Source: Orbilia blumenaviensis
Taxonomy: Eukaryota; Ascomycota; Orbiliomycetes; Orbiliales; Orbiliaceae
Direction of reading: 5' to 3'
DNA length: 64,000 nt
NCBI GenBank assembly: GCA_036872755.1
Contig: JAVHNS010000008.1
Span: 868,001 to 932,000 of the forward strand
Of this stretch, positions 1 through 13,048 are shown in pieces. The translations under genes were made by a program, and so were the position numbers. The notes under the pieces were generated by a model. The model saw only the letters and a program-made list of their open reading frames with translations, was not told where the DNA came from and made no database searches. How positions within the stretch are numbered: the stretch's first letter is position 1; every line of letters starts with the position of its first letter.

Positions 1-34
1 ATATAATGGTTAAGGCTAAGATATGTTGGATTAG

Positions 35-1307
35 GATCGCGAGGCAGAACCAAGATTCACTGGGCCTCCTGGCGCTGCAAGAACTGGAGGACCCGGTGGC
101 GGCGGCGGCGGCGGATATAGCGGAGGATACGGCGGCGGCAGCGGAGGAGGCGGCTACAACTCCAACAATTCGATGGGCGCTTCATCCGGTGGCGCTGGTG
201 GTGCCGGTGGTGGTGCCGGCGGCCGCCAGATCTTCGTCGCTAACGTGAGATACTGTTCCGGTTTGGTGGTATGTGTTTTGATATGCTGACTAGCGAATTT
301 AGTTGCCCTTCAATGCTGGATGGCAAGATCTTAAGGACATGTTTAGGCAAGCTGGTAGGTTGCCTGACAGTATTCTTCACTGATAACCGCCTGGTTTTCT
401 CGAAGGGCTAGGGCCCCTAGAATTGGAGCTAATATTTGAGTAGGTTCTGTTGTTCGAGCCGATGTTCATGTAGGGCATGATGGACGACCAAAGGGCAGTG
501 GTATTGTTGCTTTCGAAACTCCTGAGGATGCCAGGAATGCTATCCAACAATTTAACGGTCACGACTGGCAAGGACGAACCCTCGAAGTCAGGGAGGACCG
601 ATTTGCTGGAAACGGTCAGTTCGGTGGTGGTGGCGGATTCGGTGGTCGTGGTGGATTCGGAGGTGGTCGCGGCGGATTTGGTCGTGGCGGCTTCGGAGGA
701 GGAGCCGGTTTTGGCGGCGGACGTGGCGGTGGATTCGGTGGGCGTGGCGGTTTCTCTGGGGGCGGTGGTGGAGGATATGGCGCTGGCGGAACCGGCGGCG
801 GCGGCGGCGGCGCGGACTTCAATGCTCCAGCTGCTCAACCGAACCCATTCACCGACTTCGCTACCGGCGGTGGTGATAGGGGCCCAATCATTTTCGTCCG
901 AAATGTACGACAACGAGACATTAGCCCTGAGGAGAACATTGATGGCTAACTTTGTGGTGATATAGCTCCCATGGTCTACGAGCAACGATGATTTGGTAGA
1001 ACTGTTCACCACGATCGGTAAGGTCGAACGTGCTGAGATTCAGTATGAGCCAAGTGGTCGCTCTCGCGGAACTGGCGTTGTTCAATTCGATACTGCTGAG
1101 AATGCCGAGACAGCCATTTGTAAGTTTTGCTGGGCCATCGATTCTCCCTGAAACGCACTAACACGAGGCGGTCTTCCAGCTAAATTCACTGGCTACCAAT
1201 ATGGCGGACGCCCACTGGGCCTTAGCTACGTCAAATACACTAACGTCAAGGGTGGAGATGCTATGGAGGGTACGGAACAAACTTTGTCACAAGATCAGAT
1301 GCTTTGA
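35..1307 (+). CDS. Gbp2/Hrb1-like three-RRM, glycine-rich RNA-binding protein (5' partial)
   Basis: Putative shuttling RNA-binding protein of the yeast Gbp2/Hrb1 type, a family involved in mRNA export and surveillance that also binds telomeric single-stranded DNA. Exons read 35-244, 303-354, 444-904, 966-1119 and 1180-1307. The 5' end lies outside the window: an intron ends at 34 and the first visible exon opens with REAEPRFTGPPG. Visible order: a Gly-rich linker; an RRM starting QIFVAN and continuing LPFNAGW with RNP1-like KGSGIVAF; a long FGGGRGG/RGG tract (about 615-815); then a last RRM (IIFVRN, LPWSTSNDDL, RNP1-like RGTGVVQF) ending SQDQML. All splice phases are consistent. The RGG tract should be a target for arginine methylation (family knowledge). 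The Gly-rich DNA creates long spurious ORFs in other frames. Confidence 0.85.
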
Positions 1308-2348
1308 AGGAGTTTTTCTTAATGCTATCTTTTGGTGGAAACGATCGAAGAAGTAAAAATTGGAAATGGGTCTAACGGGGATATATATAGGGGTACGCAT
1401 GGAAACTTCATACGGTCTGTAAAGAGACGGAAAGTCCATACCCTGGACATATGAGGAGCGACCGGGGGAACCTGAAGCTCTACTCACGCTTTTTTTTCTT
1501 CCTTTCACCCAAATTTCTCTTGTCACTTTGTTTCGTTGCAGAATGCCGACACGTTGTTGCTTTTTTCTCTCTACCATTCTATCAACGCCGCTCACATCGT
1601 ACTCTTGCTTGCATAGTTTTTCGGAGGCCTTTGTTACTTTCGGCAAGTTGCATGTTTCTCATCCTCCTCCGTCCTGAAAACCAATATGTATACGTTGGGC
1701 TTTCTTTTTTTTCTTATTTTCCCAGCACAAAATGGACAAAAACCGATACTGAAAACAAGAATGTCATTTTTTCTTTCCCTTTTTTCCCTTCAAACAGTTT
1801 TTCAAAATTGTCTGCCCTGTTCTCGATTTTGGTTGTGGATGCTCGTCTTATCCTTTTATATACTATGCTGCTTTTTGCACATAAGTATGTGCGCTGCTGT
1901 GTTTACTTAGTTAGTCCTTAAGCTTCGCTGGCTGGGCTGGTATAATCCTATTTTATGTTGATAGAAGAAAATCCCTTGTGTTTGTGGGACGTCGATATCC
2001 AAAGGGCAAAAAGCCAAGTCTCAGCTGGCTTCTAGGCATTTACATTGGTCGGAGAGCGCTCTTGTCCCAACCGTCCCCCGCCCGCTATTGACTCGCTCTG
2101 CGATCTGTTGAGCTGGCTGGTCCTGTGAGCAGCTAAATTCTGAGAAGGACGATTGATAAGCTATAAAAGCTCTCTACCTTCCGTTTATAACCTGTGTTGG
2201 TTCCGTCGTCAAACTGCCTTCCACCTGCTCTTCCAGTTTATCAATCAACCTTTTTTTTTTTGATCTGATAAACCTCTTTTCCCTTCCACCAAATCCAATA
2301 CCACATCTAAGATCCAGATCTCGAAATCCTTAAAGCTAGCTAGCAGTC
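1308..2348. other. Intergenic: 3' UTR of RRM gene and promoter of BolA gene
   Basis: No supported gene. The left part is T-rich, as expected of a 3' UTR. The right part holds a TATAAAAG element at about 2162 and a pyrimidine-rich leader running up to the BolA-like start codon. Confidence 0.6.
2162..2169 (+). promoter_or_regulatory. Candidate TATA box of the BolA-like gene
   Basis: TATAAAAG lies about 185 bp upstream of the ATG at 2349 and is followed by a CT-rich tract typical of fungal transcription starts. The call rests on motif and position only. Confidence 0.4.
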
Positions 2349-2986
2349 ATGGCAGAAAACTCGGGAATAACCGCCGAATCCCTTGAGCAGACGATCCGTA
2401 GCAAGCTGGACGCTACTTATGTTTCTGTTATCGATAATTCAGGTCTGTAATTTTCTCTTTGATCCCTTTGAATCGGAATGATCTCGTGAGCTGCGACATC
2501 GGGGAATTTCTTTGGGGCGTTGTGTGATATGATGCGATGTTATCTTATCAGATCTAGATTCTTCCCTAGTCAGTCCTGATGGATGTGCTGCCGGGCATGT
2601 GCATGCTTTTTGACACTTAAATTCAAATAGATGATTGCTGACATGAGAATCATTGGCTTCTGGACAGGTGGATGTGGTCAGATATTTGAGGCCGTGATTG
2701 TGTATTGAACCCCCCTCCATCGATCTCCCCTCTTTCCTGGATTCCTCGTTTTCTTGCAACTGGAATCTTTCACGCTGTATTAGCATTATTGGGACTTAGC
2801 TTTAATTTTTATCCATATCGGCGTTATAGATCTCCACAATTCGAAGGAAAGACAAGCTTGGCAAAGAGTCGACTGGTGAATACGACGTTGAAGGAAGAGA
2901 TTGCGCAGATACACGCCTGGTCTAATAAGACCTATACGCCGGCGCAGTGGGAGAAGGTGAAGGAGAAAGAGGCGGGGGAGGCATAG
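2349..2986 (+). CDS. BolA-like protein (Bol2/Uvi31 type)
   Basis: Small BolA-domain protein. With monothiol glutaredoxins this family handles [2Fe-2S] clusters and iron signalling in the cytosol or mitochondria. Exons 2349-2442, 2668-2701 and 2830-2986 give about 94 residues. The N terminus (MAENSGITAESLEQ) leads into the family core: VIDNSGGCGQIFEAVIVSP with a candidate metal-ligand Cys, then FEGKTSLAKSRLVN, and a C-terminal HAWSNKTYTPAQW block with the conserved His. The second exon is only 34 nt. No targeting peptide is evident, which favours the cytosolic Bol2-like branch, but this is inference. Confidence 0.85.
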
Positions 2987-4404
2987 AGCTTGGGAGTTTG
3001 GATGGAGTTTTTGGAGGTCCCAGTTGGTAGTAGCAACATTTGGGTCTGGCCTTTCAACACATGATACGATACACAACAGCACAGTCAGGCGAAACAGTTC
3101 CACGGGGTCTGCACCGGCGGATTGATGTTTTGTGTTAACGCTTTTACTATTATTATTTTTATATTTGTCGTCCTCTAGAAGCGCAGTTTCTTGCATTTTT
3201 TTAAATTGAAGAGCCTGAATAATATGCGTCTCTAGTATTGCTAGATAACCGCCAGTTCTGCCTAGACAGCAAGCGCGATAATTGAACAAGCTAACCGACT
3301 CGCCTCCAAGAAAAAAAGCTAACGAGCTCTTCTCATCTGCCCTTCCTTCGTGGGGAGATGAAGGGAGCCCCACCATCCCCACGATTTTTACGTTAGACTT
3401 TTGTGGATTCCTCGTCTGTTAATTCCTTTTTCTTCAATGGCCCCGGGGTGAAACGGCAATGGTTTATCCATATGGCCTGTCACTGTCACGAGGCAGTTTT
3501 TTTTCTTGTTAGAAATGCCGACTTGAAAAAGTAATTAAGTCGCAAAATGCGCTGCTGTATTTAAACGTTCGACTGCAGCTGGGGTAGCTTTTTCCCGATG
3601 ACCCTTTCAATGCCCTTCTGCTACCCCCATACTTCTGAAGCTTCTGAGCTTGCCTTCTGAGCTTGAAGGTTCTGTCTTTCTTTTTTGTTTTCCCTTTGTC
3701 CGAAGCTAGATTTCTGGAGAGTTGGAACGGTTGAGCGGTTTGAAGGAAGTTTAAACCAACGTCACTCCCTCATGTCTGCTGATAGATCGACCTGCTTTTT
3801 TCCTTGAGTATTAAAATCTGTTAATATTCTCTCTCCACGATCTTATAGTTCTATTTTTCTTGAGATCTCTTCATTACGTACATCGACATACTTATAAATA
3901 TAAACACCCTTTCCGAAATCTTCGGCTTCTTTCCACCGATTTGTGCTGGCACACGAGTCAGGGTCGTATTTTTTTCTGAAATTATCAAACAAGGAAATTC
4001 CGAGGTCGTGGGTGGTGGTAGTAGCTAGGGGAGCAGGAACATGCAAGTGAACCCGAGTTTTCAAGGCAAGGTGATGCATGGTTTGGCCGAGCACCCGAGT
4101 CCCCCGATTATTTGCAGTTTCGAACGTTTCAACAGGACGATAATTTCGACGACACTCCGAACCCGCCATTGAGCTACCCGACTTACCCCCCCGGTTTGGA
4201 AAGCTTAGCTCGAAAGGGATATAGCTTCATTTTTTATTTTTTTTTTTAGAATAACGGCGCTCGGCAGGTTTCCTTTTTTTCTGGGGAAATAGTGGTATTT
4301 TGCGGGGAGGGAGGCTCTTGCTACTTTTGTCTTTTCTTTTCTTTTCTTTCTTTTCCTTTGTTCTCTGGAGGGGAAAATCGCGGGAAAAAGAGATCTAAGA
4401 TACA
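2987..4404. other. Intergenic region, no gene seen
   Basis: The 3' UTR of the BolA gene and the promoter of the carrier gene. A short tandem duplication of a CTTCTGAGCTTG unit lies near 3637-3665 and a pyrimidine-rich leader precedes 4405. An antisense ORF of 108 codons (3843-4169) has no recognisable domain and is not called. Confidence 0.5.
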
Positions 4405-5713
4405 ATGGCAGACTTCATCGCCAGCTCCATCGCTGGTAGTGCTGCCATTGTGCTAGGAAATCCAATTGATGGTACGTAAAATGGCAGCCGTTTAACTTTT
4501 TCCCCCAATTGAGAGACTGGACGGTCCTTGTTTTGGCTGTTGGTTATGCAGGGTCCCATGCTGTGACCCCGAAGAGAAATGCAACAATTGCCTAATGCTG
4601 GTCGCGCGTTGGATAAAAGCTAACAGTCGTACAGTTATAAAGGTTCGCCTTCAGAGTGGTATCACGAACACACCCGCTAGAGCTGCTACATTTGAAACCT
4701 GGACGTCATTGTTTAGAGGTATGTCCAAAACTCTAATGTTCCAAAATTGAAATAAAAAATCCAACCAAAAGTGACAGTTAACTAATGTTAAGAATTGGTA
4801 TAAAAACAGGTGCAGCAGCTCCAGTCATAGGCAATGGTGCCTTAACCGCCCTCCTCTTCGTCGGCTACAACCGCACACTCGAATTCCTCGAATCAACACC
4901 TTATCAAGAAATCAAATCCCCTTCTCTCGCAAACGTCTGGGTCGCAGGCGCGGCTTCTGGACTAGCATGTTTCGTAGTCTCGGCTCCAACTGAAGTGATC
5001 AAATGTCGAGCACAAGTATACCCATCCCATCTGCACACTATAGCAGCTCGTGGAACTTCTACCACCAGCGGGATAGACAGTACCAATGGTGGTAGGAATG
5101 CACCGTCGAGCTGGAGGGTTGCACGGCAGATATTTGCTACTAGCGGGATAAGAGGGCTTTATCATGGCGGAGTAATTACGAGTTTAAGAGATAGCATTGG
5201 GTACGGATGGTATTTTTATGCATATGAGGCATCAAAGAGTTTATTGGGATTGGAAAGCGATATGGCTACTTCTTTGGTTGCGGGTGGTATTGCGGGGTGT
5301 GTTACTTGGGCGAGTATCTACCCGTTAGATGTGGTGAAGACGAGGGTGCAGACGCAAAATTTGGTGAGCTCTTCTGCTTGTGCGGAGAACCAGGGGTTGC
5401 TTGGAGGAAATGGAGGGAGGAGGTATGAAATGGGGGCTTGGGATCATGCGAAGGCGATTTGGAGGACTGAAGGTATTAGAGGGTATTTTTCTGGGTTTTG
5501 GTGGTGTATGGGACGGTCGTTTTTTGTTAATGCCGTGCAGGTACGTATCAATCTTGCTCCTACTCTAAGGGGTCTCTAATTTATGTGGAGGAGAGGATGC
5601 TAATAGCTCGGTGGCCGTGTTAGTGGGCGTTGTATGAATATATCATGAGGGCGCTCAGAACTCAATCAGCAGAGAAAGTCTTCGAGGCCCGTGAACAAGA
5701 ATATAGTTATTGA
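4405..5713 (+). CDS. Mitochondrial carrier family (SLC25) protein, substrate unknown
   Basis: Inner mitochondrial membrane solute carrier, 323 residues from exons 4405-4471, 4635-4718, 4810-5540 and 5624-5713, all in consistent phase. The three tandem repeats each carry the Px[D/E]xx[K/R]x[R/K] signature: PIDVIKVRLQ near residue 21, PTEVIKCRAQ near 120, and PLDVVKTRVQ in the third repeat. Six membrane helices are expected. N-terminal MADFIASSIAGSAAIV is the first helix. The glutamate in the second signature resembles the carnitine/ornithine/Ymc-like branch, but I cannot assign the substrate. The length is typical. The following gene (Cmr1) converges on it. Confidence 0.88.
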
Positions 5714-6195
5714 AACTTGATCTGAGCATTTTGCGTGGGGAGGTTATAGTCTCGTATCGGGAGGTTCTATTGCAGCGTTTTTTTTATCGTTAAGCGGTGG
5801 CTCTTTCGACCTTTATGTTTTAGATTTGGGAGGCTCCTTTATTACTCTTGAATCGATACCCATTTTTGCACTTTCCTCAATCGCCTTGACCTTTCTTTCG
5901 AGATATAAAAAAATAAATAAATAAACCGGTTTGAGATTTTAAATTTTGCTTGCGGGTTCAAATGATATAGTTTTAGTTGGATGCACGCCACCGCCCCCCA
6001 GTAAAAAGAAACGCCAAGCAAGCAAGCTCTAAGGTTAATATTACAAACGTTTACAGGCTGGTACAATGTACAATCATATGAAGGATAATACGCGAGTGCT
6101 ACGGGCACTGGCTTCAAAACAAATATTACTTTTGTTCTCCCGTTTCTCGGGCAGTGTTGCGTCGATGACCCCCCAGACTTTCACGAAAGGGGGTT

Positions 6196-7953
6196 CTAAG
6201 TCCACAGGCAGACTTTACCACTAGCTGAACCACCAACGATCCAATCTTCAGTTGGGTGGAATACAGTGACGGCAGGTACAGCAGTGACCAGGTCCCCGCC
6301 GAGCTGGCCGAGCATCACGCCGCTTTCGGAGTAGATATCGACGTATCTGTTCATGTTTCCGATACAAAATTTTTGCATTCCGGTTGGTGCTTGTTGCCAT
6401 TGGGCTCGGAGGCTGTGTAACCGTCGTTAGCATACAGTATTTCCTTTAATACTGCTTTGGTAAATAATAGATACTTACATTGTAACCCATCTCCCTGTTT
6501 GATTGTTGTGCTTGACAACTGCGCTCGGTTCAACGCTAGTCAATTCATGACCCTTGGTCCATTCCTTGCTCTCACTAAAGTCGAACACCTTGACCGTATC
6601 GTCGTAACTTGTTGTTACGACCTTACCGTTCGAGCTCCAGATCGCACTACTGACCGACAATCTCGACTCATATTCCCCTACCATATGTGGTTTCGCCTCA
6701 TCTCCGCTTCCTGTGATTTTTCTCAAGTCCCATATTTTCATCGTCCGATCCAAACTAGCTGTCGCAGCGAACCAAGGGTTTCGAGGGTTTAGCGTAAAAC
6801 CACCTATTTTCTTATCGTGGCAATTCCAGACCGTAACTGCTTTCGACTTTTCGCGAAGATCTTTGCGCCCGAGGTAGCCTGATAGAGTCGAGAAGTAGAT
6901 AACGTTGGGGTCATAGAAATCAAGGCCGGATATGGCGGCATCCTCGTGGAGTGACTCTTTGCAGTCTTCAGCGGCAAAAACTTCGTCTGACTTTTGGGCT
7001 AATAGGTCTAATTTTCGGATTGAGCCGTCGTATGAAGTTGAGTAGATACTTTCTGCGTTATCCGGTGCAAATGAAAGCGTGGCAATTGAGCGAGAGTGAA
7101 GTTTGAAGGTTGAAATATTTGGAATGTGAGACAGGGCTTCTTCGTCTTCTGCAGAATCGTAGTCTGGGTTTGGAAGTGGATTTGAGGCGTCGAAGATGCC
7201 AAGGTTGCCGATTTTGTCGCCAGCGAAGACAAGGTTTTTAGAGGTTGTGGGGTGAAAGGACATGCAGTAAATTCTCTCAGGCGTGATTTTAATATCTGAA
7301 ATAGTCAGGGTTATTAGCATATCTATATGCTTGTGTAATGCAGCGAGTGCGGCCGACGTCTGCAACACGACTATGTGTAACGAGGGGGATTATAGGTGCG
7401 ATTATTACTTACCCACTGGATCGAACTTCTCATGTAGCTTCAGATCCATTATCTTCGTTCTAACTGCTTTGAGGTCTGCATCTGTTGTTTTTGCCACATC
7501 GTCGTCCGAAAATGTTCGAGCGTATCGCTCCCCTTTAACGTCGGACAAGAAGTTTGTAGTCCGGTCCCATTCTTTTCCTGGGGTAACAATATCCGACAAT
7601 GACAATTCTCCAGCAACCCTTTGTCTCTTTGCCCTTTCATTCTCCTTGAAGGCGGCCTCCACTTCATCTGCCTTACGTTTTGCGACCTCAGAGTCTGCAG
7701 CAATACCCCTTAGCCGGGAAGAAGTACGACGAGGAAGAAACTCATCTGGAACCTCCTTTTTAATAGTCGTAGCGCGAGACCGTTTTTTAGAAGACGAAGG
7801 GGCAGATTTTGAAGCTGCTGCTACGGCAGCTGCTTTCTTTTCTGTGGCGGCGCGGAAGGCGTTTGCGGTTTGTGTTAGCTCGAGCTCTTGCAGGAGCTTG
7901 CGGTTTTTCTCGATGTTTTCGAGACGTTGGCGCTCGTAGTCGTTTTCCAGCAT
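6196..7953 (-). CDS. CMR1: WD40 DNA-damage-binding protein Cmr1
   Basis: Homologue of yeast Cmr1 (YDL156w), a nuclear WD40 protein that binds damaged DNA and joins replication-stress and protein-quality-control foci. On the minus strand, exons 7953-7413, 7295-6479 and 6412-6196 encode 524 residues, normal for the family. The N terminus is a basic, coiled-coil-rich arm ([18 protein letters not shown], then RRTSSRLRG) followed by the propeller: [32 protein letters not shown] and a C-terminal [14 protein letters not shown]. Both introns have GTAAGT donors. The start is the first ATG of the conserved arm. The assignment rests on recognising the whole architecture. Confidence 0.85.
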
Positions 7954-9542
7954 TTTAGGTATGTATGTATGGCTTTTGTATTAGAAGGTTATTTATTCTG
8001 GGAAAGGTCGGTTGGGAGGACAAGGCTGGAAGAATTGGTGCATATGTGCAGGTTAGGTGTCGGTGTGAAAGAGCGGCAGGGAATATTTGGGATGAGGGAT
8101 GAGGCCTGAAGACGTGCATTTCAATCAACGCGGTTTAAAACGTTATGAAGGCACGCGTTGGTGGCGGGACCACGCGTTTAGTGCCCTGAGACCCCCTGGG
8201 AGCTTAATCCTGAAAAAAAATGAGGAAGTAAAAAAATAATAAAAAAAAGCCTTTTTAGAGATTGTATCTAGAGAAGAGAACAATCTCATTCTACGATTGA
8301 TATTGAACTCAACTTTGTTAACAATTGAGCACTGAGATCACTCTAGCTGTTCCGGACAACTGTGGAAGGGGACTCAACACATTTTATGCTGTTGGATTTT
8401 GGAGCCCTTGGTCAGCGGCACGAGTTTGAATTGACAATGCAAGATGGAGCTCGACACGGCCCAGCACCAAGGGACCCACTGATTATGCAAGCCAGCACTT
8501 GCAGGCTGCAGACGGGGAGGGGGGGAGAAGATTCCGCTATCCGCGGGGGCCAATTAGATCTTAAGTATTCGAAACCCGTTGCCGGCATGGTAACGCAACT
8601 GCATTGCTTGGTACATAAGTATATTACTATACGTAGTGGTAGATTAGTCCGGATTCATTAGGTTTGATCTTGCAGCTGCGCAGATTGGATTGATTTAGCT
8701 ACATGATTACATAAAGATATATATTCCGTGGTACTTATGTAATTTTAGTAGCATTTGCATTTTAAACCTTGAGGGAGCTGAAGGGGTAGGGATTGAAAAG
8801 CATGAATAAGTACGAAGTTTTACTGTTTTAGATCTTTGTATCTACTGCTATCTAAGCTGCTAAAGAAGAAAACGCCCACACCGGCACCTCATTGAACTTG
8901 TTATCGACTTTCTGCAATGCACTGTTTGCGGTTGACCTTGAGGGCATTGTTTCCCGTGCGCAAGCTCGAAAATTAAGTTTTCCATCAGGTATGGCGGTTG
9001 GGCTGGGTTTTACCCCCCTGTTCCCCAAAGCTGCATATGCAAGTTAGCGGCACAGCGCTCGATGCCATAGTATTCTTCAACTCGACCCCCGTTTAAAAAA
9101 GCTTAAGCCACAATTCATATTGTGAACCGTGCTGAATGGAATATATCGAACATGTAGAAGCATTGATACAGGCGGGTCGGGATAAAAAGATAATAGAGGA
9201 ACTAATGCCAATTGCTTCATTCTGCGTTATGATATTATAATATTGTGGATACTTGGAAGGCGGAATCGAATAGATGCATGCAGTTTCAATTAATTAGCCA
9301 TTTACCTTCTGCTCAGGATAGCTCAGTTGGAATATATATTATATTGCGGTGTCTGTTATCGAAAAATATCTATATACAAATGATGATAACCCCGCTCTTT
9401 ATGGACTGGTTTCCTCTACATGTAGACCTGGGTATCTCTTCATTTGGCTTGCTATTTTATTTTTATTAAGAGGTTTCAACCTCAATTTCTATCCCAAAAC
9501 TTCACCGTACCACATTATTCGCAATTGCACAAGCAAAGAAAG
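7954..9542. other. Intergenic region between CMR1 and the P450 gene
   Basis: Contains the CMR1 promoter and leader at the left and the P450 promoter at the right. An ORF of 99 codons at 8362-8661 has no recognisable motif and atypical composition, so it is not called. The right half is AT-rich. Confidence 0.5.
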
Positions 9543-11601
9543 ATGATAATTGTACCCTCAAACCCCCTCCAGATAATCGCAGGCCTGATAGGTTCCTGTA
9601 TTGCTTTTGTAATATGTCGCTGGATATACCGTCTATCTCCACTTCATCCACTTGCGAAATTTCCAACACCAAGTCGGTGGGGGTGTATGTCCGAATGGTT
9701 TCATTTCTACTGGAACGTTTATAACGACGGACAACTGTTGTTCAAGTGCGAAGAATGGCACAGTAAATTTGGTACGTTTTGCCTAAATCCATGGTTTTTG
9801 TATTCGTTTATCGCAAGGGCGATACCTGAACGATGCAGGGGTCGGATGCAACGCAAAACTTGCTACTTTTTTGTTGTAGTTCATCCCAGTTGCTGCTCTT
9901 GAGCGGCTGTTTTTTTGGTCTCGACTACTATTTTATGTATAGAAATAGTCTCGGTCCGGGTATAGAAATATGTTTTTTTATGGAACCGTGCTTCAAATTA
10001 ACGCAAAATGACCTACAGGACCAATAATTCGCATCGGCCCCAATGAGCTTCATATTAACGACCCATCCTTCTACAACACGATGTATAGCACGACCTACAA
10101 GTTTCCTGTTCACAGCCCTCATTATGACTGGCAGGGTCCCGTAGACATGGCAATGGGAAACCCAAATGTTGCCGCTCACCGGGCTCGTCGCGGTTTGGTT
10201 AGCCCCTTCCTCTCCAAAGCAAGTATCCAAAAGCTTGACAAAAATATTGTAAAGCATGTCAACAATTTTGTCGAGGCAATCAGTCCTACACCTAAAGTTC
10301 TCGGCGATAACTGTGAAAGACTTAAGACTGAGGTTGTCACCAAGCCAGGAGATGGTGTCGATGTGCTTAAGTTATTGAGACGACTTACTGGAGATGTTAT
10401 CAGTGAGTATGCTTATAGTGAGTCGTTTGGGCTTTTGTCGTCGGATAAGAATATTTGGTTTATCCAACCGATTGCGGATTCTATGGAGATATTCCAGTTA
10501 TTGCAGTTTACTTGGCCGGTTGCATATATTATGTCTTCGATCCCGAATTTTTTGCTGAAAACCGTGGTCCCGAGGAAGTTGAGAGGCTTTGCGGAGCTCG
10601 AGTGGGTAGGTTTTATCGATATCCTGATCAAAACCTCCCTTGTGGCGCCTTTCAGGTGGCCAGACAATTGAATGATATGTTGCGGATACACTGACACTTT
10701 ACGAATAGATGCTTAAAGAACAAATCGACGAATTCATCCGCAATCCTCTGAAAGCAAAGGCGAAAACAACCCACAAAACAATCTTCGAAACTCTCGTAGA
10801 AGGCGATGAGAATATTAAATTATCAAAACGTGCTCTGGTGGGCGATTCATTAGTCCTTATTGGCGCAGGGACAGAAACTACGGCTACTACCTTAGCAGAA
10901 GCTATGTACAAAGCTTGTATATATCCAGAGCTCCAGACACGGCTGCATGAAGAGTTGGTTAAGGCGTTTCCTAATAAGAACGATGAGATTACTTTTGCCA
11001 AGGCCGAAAGGGTGCAATATGTTATTGCTTTTCTGAAGGAAACTCTAAGGATTGCGCCACCTTTGCCGGGGAGGATTGCACGACAGACGCCTGCGGAGGG
11101 AGCGGTTTGTCAGGAGAGGTTCCTTCCTGGGCGCGTAAGTATATTCCTAAAATTAACAGCGTAGATGTACATATTTCGCTAACTTTAGTCTCTTGTATCT
11201 TTTAGACTGTTGTCTCAATGTCTTCATATTTGATGCATATGAACCCAGAAATATACCCAAATCCCCACAAGTTCGACCCAGAACGCTGGATGAACAGCGA
11301 CCCTGCTTCGCTACAGGAAAGGTACTTTGTTCCGTTCAGCAAAGGCTCGCGCGGATGTGTTGGTCTAAAGTATGTGTTCAAAATCTCTATCAAGAATATG
11401 TTCAATTTTAAAGGGTTTTATCATATTAATTCCTAAAATAGTCTTGCGTGGGCAGAATTAATCACTACTCTTGCCGCGACATTTAGAAAGCATAGACTGA
11501 GTTTGCATCCGGACAATAAGAGGAAGGAGGAGTGGGTGGACCGGGTTGCGAGGGTGGTTTTTGGAGACTTTCTTATTACAGCTGAAGAGTATGATCACTG
11601 A
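9543..11601 (+). CDS. Cytochrome P450 monooxygenase (trichodiene-oxygenase-like class)
   Basis: Membrane-anchored haem-thiolate monooxygenase, 521 residues, from exons 9543-9771, 10019-10605, 10709-11134, 11206-11369 and 11442-11601. An N-terminal hydrophobic anchor (about residues 8-30) and a Pro-rich hinge precede the fold. Diagnostic motifs: I-helix AGTETT (about 325-330), K-helix ETLR (383-386), PERW (439-442) and the haem loop FSKGSRGCVG with ligand Cys at about 465. The overall pattern resembles fungal P450s of the trichodiene oxygenase/benzoate hydroxylase-like group. No terpene synthase, PKS or NRPS gene lies nearby, so a role in a metabolite cluster is not supported here. The third intron (10606-10708) has a CTGAC branch point. 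Confidence 0.88.
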
Positions 11602-13048
11602 GGAGTGAGCCTTTAGATTTCGAGAGTGTCAAGTTAATTCCGGCAATAGAAGTATGTTATGATTTTTGGGTGTATTCAATGAATCATGCATGAATTGGTT
11701 CCGTGTGTAGTTTGGCTTTGAATTCTGAGTATGGGATTCAAAACAGTAGTATTAGTCATTGCTGTAAAGTTGCCGCGCATGCACTGTAGTGTGATTGTAC
11801 TGAGCTTTAAGAACGACGAGACTGCTCAAATAGTTATCACATGGTTTTGTATGCCCATCTTCCCGGGAAGAACGGCATGGCATATATCGCTCGTGATATC
11901 GAATTTCCGACGAGGCAACTTTGACTTTTTGGCATCGGAGTTTAGAAAAATAATAACCTCAACACTCTGGAAGATACCGTTATAGGAAAACGTTGTTCTA
12001 GAATGGCACATGTATGCAATGGTAACTCACGGCGGAGCGCTACAAACTTGTCCACGGATTGACTTCGAGTTACAAATCTCATGCACGCCCAGGCACCTGG
12101 CCAATTGTGTTGCAGATAATGCGCAGAAAGGCCTCAAGACCCTTTTTTTTGTTGTCAGCATGCCCGCGAATGCAAAGCGGCTTGGTGTGACCCGAGTACA
12201 TCCTCTCCCGCGCCTTTCATCCGGTAACAAGGCTGGCGTATTCCAGATCAGAACGGAGTTGAAGTGAGGGGCCGACTATTATGTAACTAATTCCTTAAGG
12301 ATGTCGATTTTGTGTATGCATATATGATTTCGTGCATTATCATTAGAAAAAGGTTTCGAAACATTTACGAACGACTTTAGAATTTTTCTTTTTTTCTTTT
12401 TCTTCTTTTAATTCCTGTGTGCGCTGCATAGTCCTTGCATCTTTCACAGCATCTTCAGCTCTGGAAAAACCCGGGACATCCCGATTATTAGGTAATTGAA
12501 CATTTCTGGGTGGTTCGAAAGTCGCGGTTTCACTGGACGAATTGGGAATTGGGAGCCCTAAATACAACATTTTCAACACACGTATTTAGGTAATTTGAAA
12601 TGCTAATTGCGATATCGACAGTCATATGTTTGATCATTTGGACTCTGGAGTTGAGTTTTTTTTAATTTATCATAGTAATGCTCTTTTAGCAGTGCCAGGC
12701 TACTTCTAACCTGATCTGGCACGGGGCATGGTCAATTCTTAGAAAAGCTATATAGGCACAACGATTTTGAGGGTAATGTGGCGTGCGTTGCCGTGTTAGC
12801 TTGTAGGTCTGTCATTTAGCTACTCCCTTTTCTAGCCTTATAAGTACATGATTTATACAAATATCCAGGTGGATTCTGCTATATCTGAGATTGTAAGGGA
12901 CTGTAGATAATAAAAACAAAACAAAAAAAAAACTACATATAAATTAAGCTGCAAAGACCTTTGTAGTTTCTATGTGGCGCCATTTCCGGTTGTTTTCATC
13001 TTTGTCTCCGACCTGTCCTTGTTACTAATCTAAATATTGAAGACCTCG
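11602..13048. other. Intergenic region with one doubtful small ORF
   Basis: AT-rich spacer. A 78-codon minus-strand ORF at 12343-12579 has a lysine/glutamate-rich C-terminal half (KEEKEKKK) and no recognised domain. Neither a splice partner nor a promoter is evident. Confidence 0.35.

Noticed and set aside
616..822. Proline-rich 68-codon ORF on the minus strand
   Set aside because: It is the antisense of the FGGGRGG repeat of the RRM protein; the spliced plus-strand frame explains the DNA.
3843..4169. 108-codon minus-strand ORF between BolA-like and carrier genes
   Set aside because: No recognisable motif, and it lies in the expected promoter and leader region of the carrier gene.
10606..10708. 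Extra P450 exon encoding VARQLNDML
   Set aside because: The stretch looks P450-like, but no GT-AG pair returns to the downstream frame, and the simple 103-nt intron with a CTGAC branch point already gives the expected spacing between helices.
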